Positions 1 through 8,046 of a stretch of 64,000 nucleotides of DNA are shown one piece after another. The stretch lies in NCBI GenBank assembly GCA_017307855.1, contig JAFKGD010000001.1, positions 589,340 to 653,339 on the forward strand, written 5' to 3'. A program made the position numbers and the translations under genes. Position 1 is the stretch's first letter, and each line of letters starts with the position of its first letter. The notes under the pieces are model-generated. The model saw only the letters and a program-made list of their open reading frames with translations. It searched no databases and was not told where the DNA came from. Source of the stretch: Burkholderiales bacterium (lineage in GTDB: Bacteria; Pseudomonadota; Gammaproteobacteria; Burkholderiales; Burkholderiaceae_C).

Positions 1-431
<431 letters not shown>

Positions 432-435
<4 letters not shown>

Positions 436-1394
436 GCCGAGCCCTCCTTCTTCTTCATCCAGTAGCGCGGGTTGATGCGCTCGCGGCCCACCAGCACCAG
501 GATCACCAGCAGCAGGCCGATCCAGAACATCCAGTACTGCGGCGTGAAGGCCGACAGCTGTTCCTGCAGCACCTTGAACACGACGGCGCCGATGATGCCG
601 CCGTAGAGCCAGCCCGTGCCGCCGATGACCAGCATCAGCACCAGGTCGGCCGAGCGGTGGAACTCGAACACGTCCAGCGACGCGAAGCCCGTGGTCTGCG
701 CCAGCAGGCCGCCGGCCACGCCGGCCACGCCGGCAGAGATCGTGTAGATCACGGCCAGGCGCGACGTCACCGGGATGCCGATGGCCGTGGCGCGCAGGCG
801 GTTGTCGCGGATGGCCTTGAGCGTCGCGCCGAAGGGCGAGTGCACCAGCCGGCGCGCCAGCACCAGGCACACCACCAGCGCGCACAACGAATACCAGGCC
901 GCCGTCTTGCCGTACAGGTCGAACTCGAACTGGCCAAGCAACGGCCCCATGACCACACCCTGCAGGCCGTCCGCACCGCCGGTCAGCCAGTCGAGCTTGT
1001 TGGCGAGCTCCAGCATCAGCAGGCCGACGCCGATGGTCACCATCAGGCGTGTGAGGTCCGAGCCCCGGATGATGGTGGCGCTGGCCACCGCGCCCAGCAC
1101 GGTGGCGCAGGCCGTGCCCACGGCCAGGCCGATCAGCGGATCGGGGTGGACGTGCTTGGCGAACAACGCCGAGGCGTAGGCGCCCAGGCCGAAGAAGGCC
1201 GCGTGGCCGAGCGAGACGATGCCCGCATAGCCCAGGATGAGGTCGAGCGACACCGCGAACAGCGCCGTGATGACGATCTCGTTGACCAGCGAATACTTGC
1301 CCATGGCCAGCGGCACGCCGATCAGCACCAGCAGGATGGCGGGTTCCCACCACTTCCAGCGTGCGTCGCGCTTCAGGGATTCATAAGCATTCAT
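432..1394 (-). CDS. livM: Liv-type ABC transporter permease LivM
   Basis: The 320-residue inner-membrane permease is strongly hydrophobic, with about eight to ten predicted membrane segments. It has the family hallmark GYAGIVSLGHAAFFGLGAYASALF near residues 54-77 and the conserved cytoplasmic EAA-type segment around FGATLKAIRDNRLRATAIGI near residue 190. It begins 3 bases after the livH stop and overlaps livG by 4 bases, so it sits mid-operon. It pairs with LivH to form the channel of the importer. Length and order match the family. Confidence 0.93.
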
Positions 1395-1397
1395 GAC

Positions 1398-2270
1398 TTA
1401 CTTTCCTCCCTTGCGCACGAACAGGCCCTGCGGACGCCACAGCAGGATGGCGATCATCAGGCAGTAGACGGTGAAGGCGCCCATCTTGGGGATGTAGTAC
1501 TTGCCGGCCACGTCGGCGATGCCCAGCAGCAGCGCGGCCAGCAGCGGGCCGGTGATGGACGACGTACCGCCCACGGCCACCACGATCAGGAAATACACCA
1601 TGTAGGTCAGCGGAAAGTTGGGATCGAGCTGCAGGATCTCGGCCGACAGCGCGCCGCCCAGGCCCGCGAGGCCCGAGCCGAAGGCGAAGGTGGCCAGGAA
1701 CACCCAGTTGACGTTGATGCCCAGGCCCGCGGCCACGCGCTGGTCGTCCACGGCCGCACGCAGACGGCTGCCGAAGCGCGTGCGCGTGAGGATCAGCTGC
1801 AGAGCCACGGCCAGCGCCGCGCACACCACGATGATGAAGAGCCGGTAGTGGCCCACGCCCAGGATCCAGTCACCGGAGCCGAATTCGCTGCGGCCCTTGA
1901 GCCAGTCGGGCAGTTGCACGATCTGCTGCGAGGTCGTGAAGAAATAGGCGAAGGCGGCCACCGCCATGAACACGAGGCCGATGGAGAACAGCACCTGATC
2001 CAGGTGTGGCTTGCGGTACATGGGCCGGTAGAGCGTGCGCTCGAGCAGCGCGCCCACCAGCGCGGAGCCGACGAAGGCGATCGGCAGGCACAGCAGGAAC
2101 GGCACGTCGAAGCGCTGCATGAGCTGCACGGTGAGGTAGCCACCGATCATGGCGAACGCGCCGTGGGCCAGGTTGATGAAGTTCATCAGGCCCATCGTCA
2201 CGGCCAGCCCGACGGCCAGCACGAAAAGAAGCATGCCGTAGGCAATGCCGTCGAAGAGGATGGTGAGCAT
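1398..2270 (-). CDS. livH: Liv-type ABC transporter permease LivH
   Basis: The 290-residue permease opens with the family signature LFDGIAYGMLLFVLAVGLAV and MGLMNFINLAHGAFAMIGGY (residues 28-47), and has the conserved loop RTRFGSRLRAAVDDQRVAAG near residue 165. Seven to eight membrane segments are expected. It is the first permease gene after the binding-protein gene, separated from it by about 150 bases that carry a strong GC palindrome, so a drop in expression between the two is plausible. It works with LivM as the transmembrane channel. Confidence 0.93.
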   Translation of the reverse strand: MLTILFDGIAYGMLLFVLAVGLAVTMGLMNFINLAHGAFAMIGGYLTVQLMQRFDVPFLLCLPIAFVGSALVGALLERTLYRPMYRKPHLDQVLFSIGLVFMAVAAFAYFFTTSQQIVQLPDWLKGRSEFGSGDWILGVGHYRLFIIVVCAALAVALQLILTRTRFGSRLRAAVDDQRVAAGLGINVNWVFLATFAFGSGLAGLGGALSAEILQLDPNFPLTYMVYFLIVVAVGGTSSITGPLLAALLLGIADVAGKYYIPKMGAFTVYCLMIAILLWRPQGLFVRKGGK

Positions 2271-2280
2271 GGAAAGGCTT

Positions 2281-2421
2281 CGTGGGAAGAGGCGCGATGC
2301 GGATGCCCGCGCAATCTAGGCCAGAAACGCGGCGGAACCGGCTTTGCCGGGCCGCCCGCGTTGCCCCCGGCAGGGGGGTTGGCGTAGCGGCCCGCCCGGG
2401 CGGGCCGCGCAGCCTGGGGGA
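2281..2421 (-). repeat. Intergenic GC-rich hairpin element between binding protein gene and livH
   Basis: The gap contains a perfect 22-base palindrome at 2387-2408 (arms built on GCGGCCCGCCC) and a second smaller stem of the form CCCCCTGCCGGGGG at 2360-2375. No T-run follows, so it is not a classic terminator. Its composition and position resemble dispersed intergenic elements of Comamonadaceae that follow highly expressed first genes. That resemblance is from memory and needs a genome-wide repeat search. It could damp transcription into livHMG or protect the upstream mRNA 3' end. Confidence 0.5.
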
Positions 2422-3591
2422 TTACTTGGTTTTCCCGGGATCCTTGACGTCCTTGATCACGTCGAATTCGACGTTGTAGAGCTGGCCGTTCTTCTTCTCC
2501 ACCTTGCGCAGGTAGATGTCCTGCACGATGTCGCGCGTCTGCGCGTCGATGAAGATCTTGCCGCGCGGGCTCTCGAAGATCTGGCCCTTCATGGCGGCCA
2601 GCAACTGGTCGCCGTTGCCCTTGCCCTGCGTGGCCTTGAGCGCCTGGTAGATGATGTGCATGCCGTCATAGCCGCCCACGGCCATGAAGTTCGGGCGCAT
2701 GCCCTTGTTGGCCTTGCCGAACGCGTCGACGAACTTCTTGTTCATCGCGGAGTTGTGGTCGGCCGAGTAGTGGTGGGCGGTCACCACGCCCAGGGCGCCG
2801 TCGCCCATGTCGTTGAGCTGGTCGTCGTCGGTCACGTCGCCGGTGCCGATCAGCTTGATGCCGGCCTTGTCCATGCCGCGCTCGAGGAACTGCTTCATCA
2901 CGGCCGAGCCCGCGCCCGAGGGCACGAAGACGAACAGCGCATCCGGCTTGAGGTCGCGCACCTTCTGCAGGAAGGGGGCGAAATCGGGGTTGCGCATCGG
3001 CACGCGCAGCGACTCGACCACCTTGCCGCCGTTGAAAGTGAAGCGGTCCTTGAAGAACTTCTCGGCGTCCAGGCCCGGGCCGTAGTCGGACACCAGCGTC
3101 ACCACCGTCTTGATGCCGTTCTTGGGCACCCAGTCGGCCAATGCCACGGAGGCCTGCGGCAGGGTGAAGCTGGAGCGCACGATGTACGGCGAAGCCTCGG
3201 TGATGCTGGAGGTGGCAGCGGCCATCACCACCAGCGGCGTCTTGGACTGCGTGGCCAGGGGCGCGGCGGCCAGCGCGGCCGGCGTGACGCCGAAGCCGGC
3301 GATCACGTTGACCTTGTCGTTGACGATCAGGTCCTGCGCGTGGCGGCGCGTCTGGTCGGGCGTGGCGACGTCGTCCTTGATGATGAGCTGCACCTTGCGG
3401 CCGGCGACGGTGTCGCCGTTCTGCGCCATGTACAGGCGCGCGGCGGCTTCGATCTGCCGTCCGGTGGAGGCCTGCGGACCCGTCATGGGCAGGATCAGGC
3501 CGATCTTGAAGGCGTCCTGCGCCATCGCGGCGCCGGTGCCGGCCAGTGCGGCGGCCACAAGGGCGGCCTGGATCAGGGTTCTCTTTTGCAT
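2422..3591 (-). CDS. Periplasmic substrate-binding protein of Liv-type ABC importer
   Basis: The 389-residue type I periplasmic binding protein (LivK/Leu-Ile-Val family) starts with a Sec signal peptide of about 25 residues (MQKRTLIQAALVAAALAGTG, then AMAQ before the mature start). The mature protein opens with FKIGLILPMTGPQASTG, the usual first strand and ligand loop. It is the promoter-proximal gene of the importer operon. A shine-dalgarno-like CCGGAGA precedes the ATG. A perfect inverted repeat lies about 100 bases upstream. The ligand cannot be read from sequence; many relatives next to aromatic-degradation genes bind aromatic acids, so vanillate or another benzoate is a reasonable guess. 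Confidence 0.9.
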   Translation of the reverse strand: MQKRTLIQAALVAAALAGTGAAMAQDAFKIGLILPMTGPQASTGRQIEAAARLYMAQNGDTVAGRKVQLIIKDDVATPDQTRRHAQDLIVNDKVNVIAGFGVTPAALAAAPLATQSKTPLVVMAAATSSITEASPYIVRSSFTLPQASVALADWVPKNGIKTVVTLVSDYGPGLDAEKFFKDRFTFNGGKVVESLRVPMRNPDFAPFLQKVRDLKPDALFVFVPSGAGSAVMKQFLERGMDKAGIKLIGTGDVTDDDQLNDMGDGALGVVTAHHYSADHNSAMNKKFVDAFGKANKGMRPNFMAVGGYDGMHIIYQALKATQGKGNGDQLLAAMKGQIFESPRGKIFIDAQTRDIVQDIYLRKVEKKNGQLYNVEFDVIKDVKDPGKTK

Positions 3592-3689
3592 CAGGGGTCT
3601 CCGGTTGAAAACAGCTCGTTGCCCGCAGGGGCCGCGGAGCGGGAATTGTCCGACTTTCGGTTACACGTCGAACGGGCTTGGGTCACTAA

Positions 3690-3714
3690 CAGTTATCGCA
3701 AAACGCGATAACTG
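3690..3714. promoter_or_regulatory. Perfect 10-bp inverted repeat upstream of the ABC importer operon
   Basis: Arms CAGTTATCGC (3690-3699) and GCGATAACTG (3705-3714) are separated by five bases (AAAAC). The element lies between the vanR stop (3732) and the start of the binding-protein gene (3591). No T-run follows on the minus strand, which argues for an operator rather than a terminator. Its core TTATnnnnATAA logic resembles the palindrome in the couM promoter at 35993-36009, but the spacing differs. Confidence 0.45.
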
Positions 3715-3731
3715 GCGTAGGGTTATTCCAA

Positions 3732-4496
3732 TCAGGTAAACGTCAGGGTATCGGGCCGGATCAGCCCCACACCGGGAAGCTTCTCGATGTGCTGGTACTT
3801 CACGGCATCGCGCAGATTGCGCTGGGCGATGCGGGCGTGCTCGCGCATGATGGCCTCGGCCCGCGCACCTTCGCGCCGGCGGATGGCATCGAGCACGCTG
3901 CGGTGCTGCTCCTGCGCCACGATGAACATGTCGCGCGCCTGCGGCGTATTGGCCTGCAGCACGACGAAGCCCGAGGGCGAGGCGAACGGCATGCGCACCA
4001 CGCGCTCCAGTTCGCGCGAGAGCAGCCCGCCGCCGGTCATCTCGCCCAGCAGGGCATGGAAACGCTGGTTGGCCGCCACGTAGCGACTGAAAGAAGCATC
4101 GTCCAGCGCGGGTTGCGACAGCACCTGATCGATGGCATCCAGGCAATCATTGGCTTCGTCCAGAAGGCGCGGCGCCACGCCGCGCTCGGCTGCCAGCCGC
4201 ACCACCAGGCCTTCCAGCGTGCCGCGCAATTCGATGGCTTCCATCACGTCGCGCTCGGAAAACGACCGCACGGCGTAACCGCCATGGGCCAGCGACTCGA
4301 GCAGGCCTTCCTGCTCCAGCCGCATCAGCGCCGCGCGTATCGGCGTGCGCGAAATGCCGAGCCGCTCGACGATGGCGACCTCGCCCACGCGCTCGCCGCT
4401 GGGCAATTCGCCGGCCAGGATCATCTCGCGCAGCTTGAGTTGCGCGCGTACCGCCTGCGAACTGCTGGCATCTGCGGTGATCGCGGGTTCTTTCAT
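3732..4496 (-). CDS. vanR: GntR/FCD-type transcriptional regulator, VanR-like
   Basis: The 254-residue repressor of the FadR subfamily has an N-terminal winged helix (residues 20-75; recognition helix region VAIVERLGISRTPIRAALMRL) and a C-terminal all-helical FCD ligand domain. It is transcribed divergently from vanAB, the standard arrangement for the vanillate-responsive repressor. I chose ATG 4496 because the upstream in-frame ATG at 4529 lies inside the TGTATACA operator and has no ribosome-binding site. Three identical TGTATACA palindromes fill the intergenic region, one over its own 5' end, which suggests autoregulation together with control of vanAB. The ligand is probably vanillate. 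Confidence 0.87.
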   Translation of the reverse strand: MKEPAITADASSSQAVRAQLKLREMILAGELPSGERVGEVAIVERLGISRTPIRAALMRLEQEGLLESLAHGGYAVRSFSERDVMEAIELRGTLEGLVVRLAAERGVAPRLLDEANDCLDAIDQVLSQPALDDASFSRYVAANQRFHALLGEMTGGGLLSRELERVVRMPFASPSGFVVLQANTPQARDMFIVAQEQHRSVLDAIRRREGARAEAIMREHARIAQRNLRDAVKYQHIEKLPGVGLIRPDTLTFT

Positions 4497-4520
4497 GGGA
4501 GCGCAGTCTAACCCCCGTCG

Positions 4521-4528
4521 TGTATACA
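4521..4528. promoter_or_regulatory. Candidate VanR operator 1 (TGTATACA)
   Basis: This perfect 8-base palindrome is one of three copies in the vanR-vanA gap (the others are at 4608 and 4681). It lies about 25 bases upstream of the vanR start, where it could mediate autorepression. GTATAC-centred palindromes are typical targets of FCD-type GntR proteins. Confidence 0.6.
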
Positions 4529-4607
4529 TAAATCAAGGGATACGCAGTTTCACGCTCATGGTTTTCCCTAGTAATCCCTCTGCATGGCTCAATATGAAAC
4601 ACATTGG

Positions 4608-4615
4608 TGTATACA
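4608..4615. promoter_or_regulatory. Candidate VanR operator 2 (TGTATACA)
   Basis: This is the second copy, in the middle of the divergent intergenic region. It is followed by the same TAA as copy 1 (TGTATACATAAA), so the extended sites are also alike. Confidence 0.6.
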
Positions 4616-4680
4616 TAAAGCCTTGATATCCCCATAATTCGCCCATTCCGACGGTCGATCGACCGCCTTGGCACGTCTTC

Positions 4681-4688
4681 TGTATACA
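4681..4688. promoter_or_regulatory. Candidate VanR operator 3 (TGTATACA)
   Basis: This third copy lies 17 bases before the vanA ATG, immediately upstream of its ribosome-binding site (AAAAGGACAT). Binding here would block elongation or initiation of vanAB transcription. Confidence 0.6.
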
Positions 4689-4704
4689 CAAAAAGGACAT
4701 CCCC

Positions 4705-5778
4705 ATGACCTTCCCGAAGAACACCTGGTACGTCGCCTGCACGCCCGACGAGATCGACGGCAAGCCGCTGGGCCGCAAGATCTGCGGCGAGAACATCGTG
4801 TTCCACCGGGGCACCGAGGGTCAGGTCGTGGCGCTGGAGGACTTCTGCCCCCACCGTGGCGCGCCGCTGTCGCTGGGCACGGTGTGCGAAGGCAAGCTGG
4901 TGTGCGGCTACCACGGCCTCGTGATGGGCTGCGACGGCAAGGCCGAGTCGATGCCGCTGCAGCGCGTGGGCGGCTTCCCCGCCATCCGCGTGTATCCCGC
5001 GGTGGAGCGGTACGGCTTCATCTGGGTCTGGCCCGGCGATGCCGCGCTGGCCGATCCGGCCCTCATCCACCACCTCGAATGGGCCGAGAGCCCCGACTGG
5101 GCCTATGCCGGCGGCCTGTATCACATCCAGGCCGATTACCGCCTCATGATCGACAACCTGATGGACCTCACGCACGAGACCTACGTGCACTCCACCAGCA
5201 TCGGCCAGAAGGAAATCGACGAGACCCCGGTGAAGACACGCACCGAGGGCGAACAGGTCATCACCAGCCGCTTCATGGACAACGTGATGGCGCCGCCTTT
5301 CTGGAAGGCCAACCTGCGCGGCAACAACCTGCCCGACGACCAGCCGGTGGACCGCTGGCAGGTGTGCCGCTTCACGCCACCCAGCCACGTGATGATCGAA
5401 GTGGGTGTGGCCCTGGCTGGCCACGGCGGCTACGAGGCCCCGGCCGACAAGAAGGTCTACAGCATCGTGGTGGACTTCATCACGCCCGAGACCGAGACCT
5501 CGCACTGGTACTTCTGGGGCATGGCGCGCAATTTCAACGTGCACGACAAGGCGCTCACCGAGCAGATCCGAGAAGGCCAGGGCAAGGTGTTCGCCGAAGA
5601 CACGGCCGTGCTCGAAGGCCAGCAGCGCAACCTGTCCAAGTACCCGGGCCGGCGCCTGCTGATGCTCAACATCGACGCCGGCGGCGTGCAGTCGCGCCGC
5701 CTGCTCGACAAGATGCTGGCCGCCGAGCGCGCCCACGACGAAGCGCGGGCCCAGGCCGCCGAGAAGGTGGCCGCCTGA
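4705..5778 (+). CDS. vanA: Vanillate O-demethylase, oxygenase subunit
   Basis: The 357-residue Rieske non-heme iron oxygenase removes the methyl group of vanillate to give protocatechuate and formaldehyde. Rieske ligands are visible as C48-x-H50 (CPHRG) and C67-x2-H70 (CGYHG). The mononuclear-iron motif is in DNLMDLTHETYVH near residue 152. The N-terminus (FPKNTWYVACTPDEI) and the stretch LMLNIDAGGVQSRR near the end match known VanA proteins closely. Its stop overlaps the vanB start by one base (TGATG). Control by the divergent VanR is likely. Substrate assignment is strong from family likeness and gene context. Confidence 0.95.
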   Translation: MTFPKNTWYVACTPDEIDGKPLGRKICGENIVFHRGTEGQVVALEDFCPHRGAPLSLGTVCEGKLVCGYHGLVMGCDGKAESMPLQRVGGFPAIRVYPAVERYGFIWVWPGDAALADPALIHHLEWAESPDWAYAGGLYHIQADYRLMIDNLMDLTHETYVHSTSIGQKEIDETPVKTRTEGEQVITSRFMDNVMAPPFWKANLRGNNLPDDQPVDRWQVCRFTPPSHVMIEVGVALAGHGGYEAPADKKVYSIVVDFITPETETSHWYFWGMARNFNVHDKALTEQIREGQGKVFAEDTAVLEGQQRNLSKYPGRRLLMLNIDAGGVQSRRLLDKMLAAERAHDEARAQAAEKVAA

Positions 5779-6749
5779 TGACCACATCCACCCAGGGCAC
5801 CCTGCGCGTGCGCGTGGCGCGCCGCGTGCGCGAGGCCGAAGGCATCGACAGCTTCGAGCTGGTGCGCGAAGACGGCGGCACCCTGCCCGCCTTCAGCGCC
5901 GGCTCGCACATCGACGTGCACGTGCCGGGTGGCACGGTGCGCCAGTATTCGCTGTGCAACGACGCGGCCGAGAACAACCGCTACCGCATCGCCGTGCTGC
6001 GCGATACCGCCTCGCGCGGCGGCTCGGCCGGCATGCACGATGCCGTGCACGAGGGCGACGTGCTCACTATCAGCCCACCGCGCAACCTGTTCGCGCTGCA
6101 TGAATCGCCGCGCTCGCTGCTGCTGGCCGGCGGCATCGGCGTCACGCCCATCCTGTGCATGGCGCAGCGTCTGGCGGCCATCGGCGCGGACTTCGAGATG
6201 CACTACTGCGCCCGCTCGCGCGAGCGCATGGCCTTCGCCAGCGAGATCGAGGCCTCCCCCTTCGCCGACCGCGTGCACCTGCACTTCGACGATGGCGACG
6301 CAGCGCAGAAGCTCGACCTGCCCGCGCTGATCGCCACCCCCGACGCCGGCACGCGCATCTACGTCTGCGGGCCGCAGGGCTTCATCGACCATGTGGTGTC
6401 CACCGCGAAAGCCCGGGGCTGGCCCGCCGACCGCGTGCACCTGGAGTACTTCGGCGCCGCGCCGCAGGACCATTCGGCCGACGATGCGTTCGACGTGAAG
6501 ATCGCCAGCAGCGGCCAGACCTACACCGTGCCCGCCGGCCAGTCGATCACGCAGGCGCTGCTGGCGCACGGCGTGGAGATCATGGTGTCGTGCGAACAGG
6601 GCGTGTGCGGCACCTGCATCACGCGCGTGCTCGAAGGCACGCCCGATCACCGCGACCTCTATTTCACCGACGACGAGAAGGCCAGCGGCAACGAATTCAC
6701 ACCCTGCTGCTCGCGCTCGAAGACGCCGCTGCTGGTGCTGGACCTGTGA
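5778..6749 (+). CDS. vanB: Vanillate O-demethylase, reductase subunit
   Basis: The 323-residue phthalate-dioxygenase-reductase type protein feeds electrons from NAD(P)H to VanA. Visible domains in order are a flavin-binding domain with RQYSLCN near residue 55, a nucleotide-binding domain with GGIGVTPI near residue 117, and a C-terminal plant-type [2Fe-2S] domain with CEQGVCGTC near 272 and a final Cys pair (TPCCSRS). It is translationally coupled to vanA. Length is normal for VanB. Confidence 0.95.
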   Translation: MTTSTQGTLRVRVARRVREAEGIDSFELVREDGGTLPAFSAGSHIDVHVPGGTVRQYSLCNDAAENNRYRIAVLRDTASRGGSAGMHDAVHEGDVLTISPPRNLFALHESPRSLLLAGGIGVTPILCMAQRLAAIGADFEMHYCARSRERMAFASEIEASPFADRVHLHFDDGDAAQKLDLPALIATPDAGTRIYVCGPQGFIDHVVSTAKARGWPADRVHLEYFGAAPQDHSADDAFDVKIASSGQTYTVPAGQSITQALLAHGVEIMVSCEQGVCGTCITRVLEGTPDHRDLYFTDDEKASGNEFTPCCSRSKTPLLVLDL

Positions 6750-6817
6750 CGATGCGGCGCGCGGTGCACTAACATCGCCGCTTCGCATTTCTGACATTCG
6801 AACCCAGGAGACACCGG

Positions 6818-7933
6818 ATGACGCAACAACTCCCCGCCCGCTACGACCACGTCGGCAGCTTCCTGCGCCCCAAGGCCCTGCTGGAGGCGCGCGAGCGCAA
6901 GGCCAAGGGCGAAATCTCGGCCACCGAGTTGCGCAAAGTGGAAGACGCGGCCATCACGGACATCGTTCGCTTCCAGGAAGATGTCGGCCTCAAGAGCATC
7001 ACCGACGGCGAGTTCCGCCGCACCTATTTCCACGTCGACTTCCTCGAACAGATCGGCGGCGTGAAGACCGACATCCCGGTCACCATCGTCAAGCCCGACG
7101 GCACCGAGGAACTGGCGCCCCCGGTGATGCGCGTGATCGACAAGGTGCGTCACACCAAGGACATCCAGCTGGCCGACTTCCAGTACCTGAAGTCGCAGGT
7201 GTCCGCCGGCAACACGCCCAAGGTGACCATCCCCTCGCCCACCATGCTGCACTTCCGCGGCGGCCGCGCGGGCATCAGCCGCGAGGCCTATCCCGAGCTC
7301 GAACCCGACTTCTACGACGACGTGGCCAAGGCCTACGGCGACGAACTGCGCAGCCTGGCCGCTGCCGGCTGCACCTACGTGCAGATGGACGACACCAATC
7401 TCGCCTACCTGTGCGACGAGAAGATGCGAGAAGCCGCCCGCCAGCGCGGCGACGACCCCAACGAACTGCCGCACCGCTACGCCAAGTTCGTCAACAAGGT
7501 CGTCGCGCAGAAGCCGCCCGGCATGCTGCTGGCCATGCACCTGTGCCGTGGCAACTTCAAGAGCACGCACGCCGCTGCCGGCAACTACGAGCCCGTGGCC
7601 GAGGCGCTGCTCAAGGAGATGGACCTGGACGCCTACTTTCTCGAGTACGACGACGACCGCTCGGGCGACTTCCGCCCGCTGCGCTTCCTGCCCAAGGGCA
7701 AGACCGTCGTGCTGGGCCTGGTGACCACCAAGTTCGGCGAGATGGAATCCAAGGATTCGCTCAAGCGCCGCATCGACGAAGCCGCCAAGTACGTGCCGCT
7801 GGACCAGCTGGCCCTCTCGCCGCAGTGCGGCTTCTCGTCCACCGTGCACGGCAACAACATCGCCGTGGAAGCCCAGCGCCAGAAGCTGCGCCTGGTGATC
7901 GAGACGGCTCAGGAAGTCTGGGGCGACAAGTAA
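6818..7933 (+). CDS. MetE C-terminal-domain-like zinc methyltransferase (YxjG type)
   Basis: The 371-residue protein corresponds to the catalytic C-terminal barrel of cobalamin-independent methionine synthase without the N-terminal half. Zinc ligands are present: H241-x-C243 (HLCRGN), E276 (FLEYDDD) and C337 (SPQCGFSS); the 61-residue gap between the last two equals that of E. coli MetE (E665, C726). A strong ribosome-binding site (AGGAGA) precedes the ATG. It follows vanB by 68 bases on the same strand and ends at a clear terminator, so it may be co-transcribed with vanAB. Such proteins transfer methyl groups to thiols, and the donor here is unknown. A role in one-carbon handling after demethylation is inference. 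Confidence 0.82.
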   Translation: MTQQLPARYDHVGSFLRPKALLEARERKAKGEISATELRKVEDAAITDIVRFQEDVGLKSITDGEFRRTYFHVDFLEQIGGVKTDIPVTIVKPDGTEELAPPVMRVIDKVRHTKDIQLADFQYLKSQVSAGNTPKVTIPSPTMLHFRGGRAGISREAYPELEPDFYDDVAKAYGDELRSLAAAGCTYVQMDDTNLAYLCDEKMREAARQRGDDPNELPHRYAKFVNKVVAQKPPGMLLAMHLCRGNFKSTHAAAGNYEPVAEALLKEMDLDAYFLEYDDDRSGDFRPLRFLPKGKTVVLGLVTTKFGEMESKDSLKRRIDEAAKYVPLDQLALSPQCGFSSTVHGNNIAVEAQRQKLRLVIETAQEVWGDK

Positions 7934-7960
7934 GTCCGCCGCCCTCCGGCACGCCATTGA

Positions 7961-7990
7961 AAGCCGCCTTCGGGCGGCTTTTCCTTTTTT
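7961..7990 (+). terminator. Rho-independent terminator after the MetE-like gene
   Basis: A perfect 8-bp stem (AAGCCGCC / GGCGGCTT) with a TTCG tetraloop at 7961-7980 is followed by TTCCTTTTTT. It begins 28 bases after the stop codon and closes the vanAB region. Confidence 0.9.
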
Positions 7991-8046
7991 GCGGCCGCGC
8001 GGGGCCGCGCCACGGCTTGGTCACCTCGCGCCGCTAGCATCGCGGC

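Noticed and set aside
4529-4668. Upstream starts for vanR (ATG 4529) and a long frame from 4668 overlapping vanA.
   Set aside because: ATG 4529 lies in an operator without a ribosome-binding site, and the 4668 frame is off-frame with vanA, becoming real only at the vanB ATG 5778.
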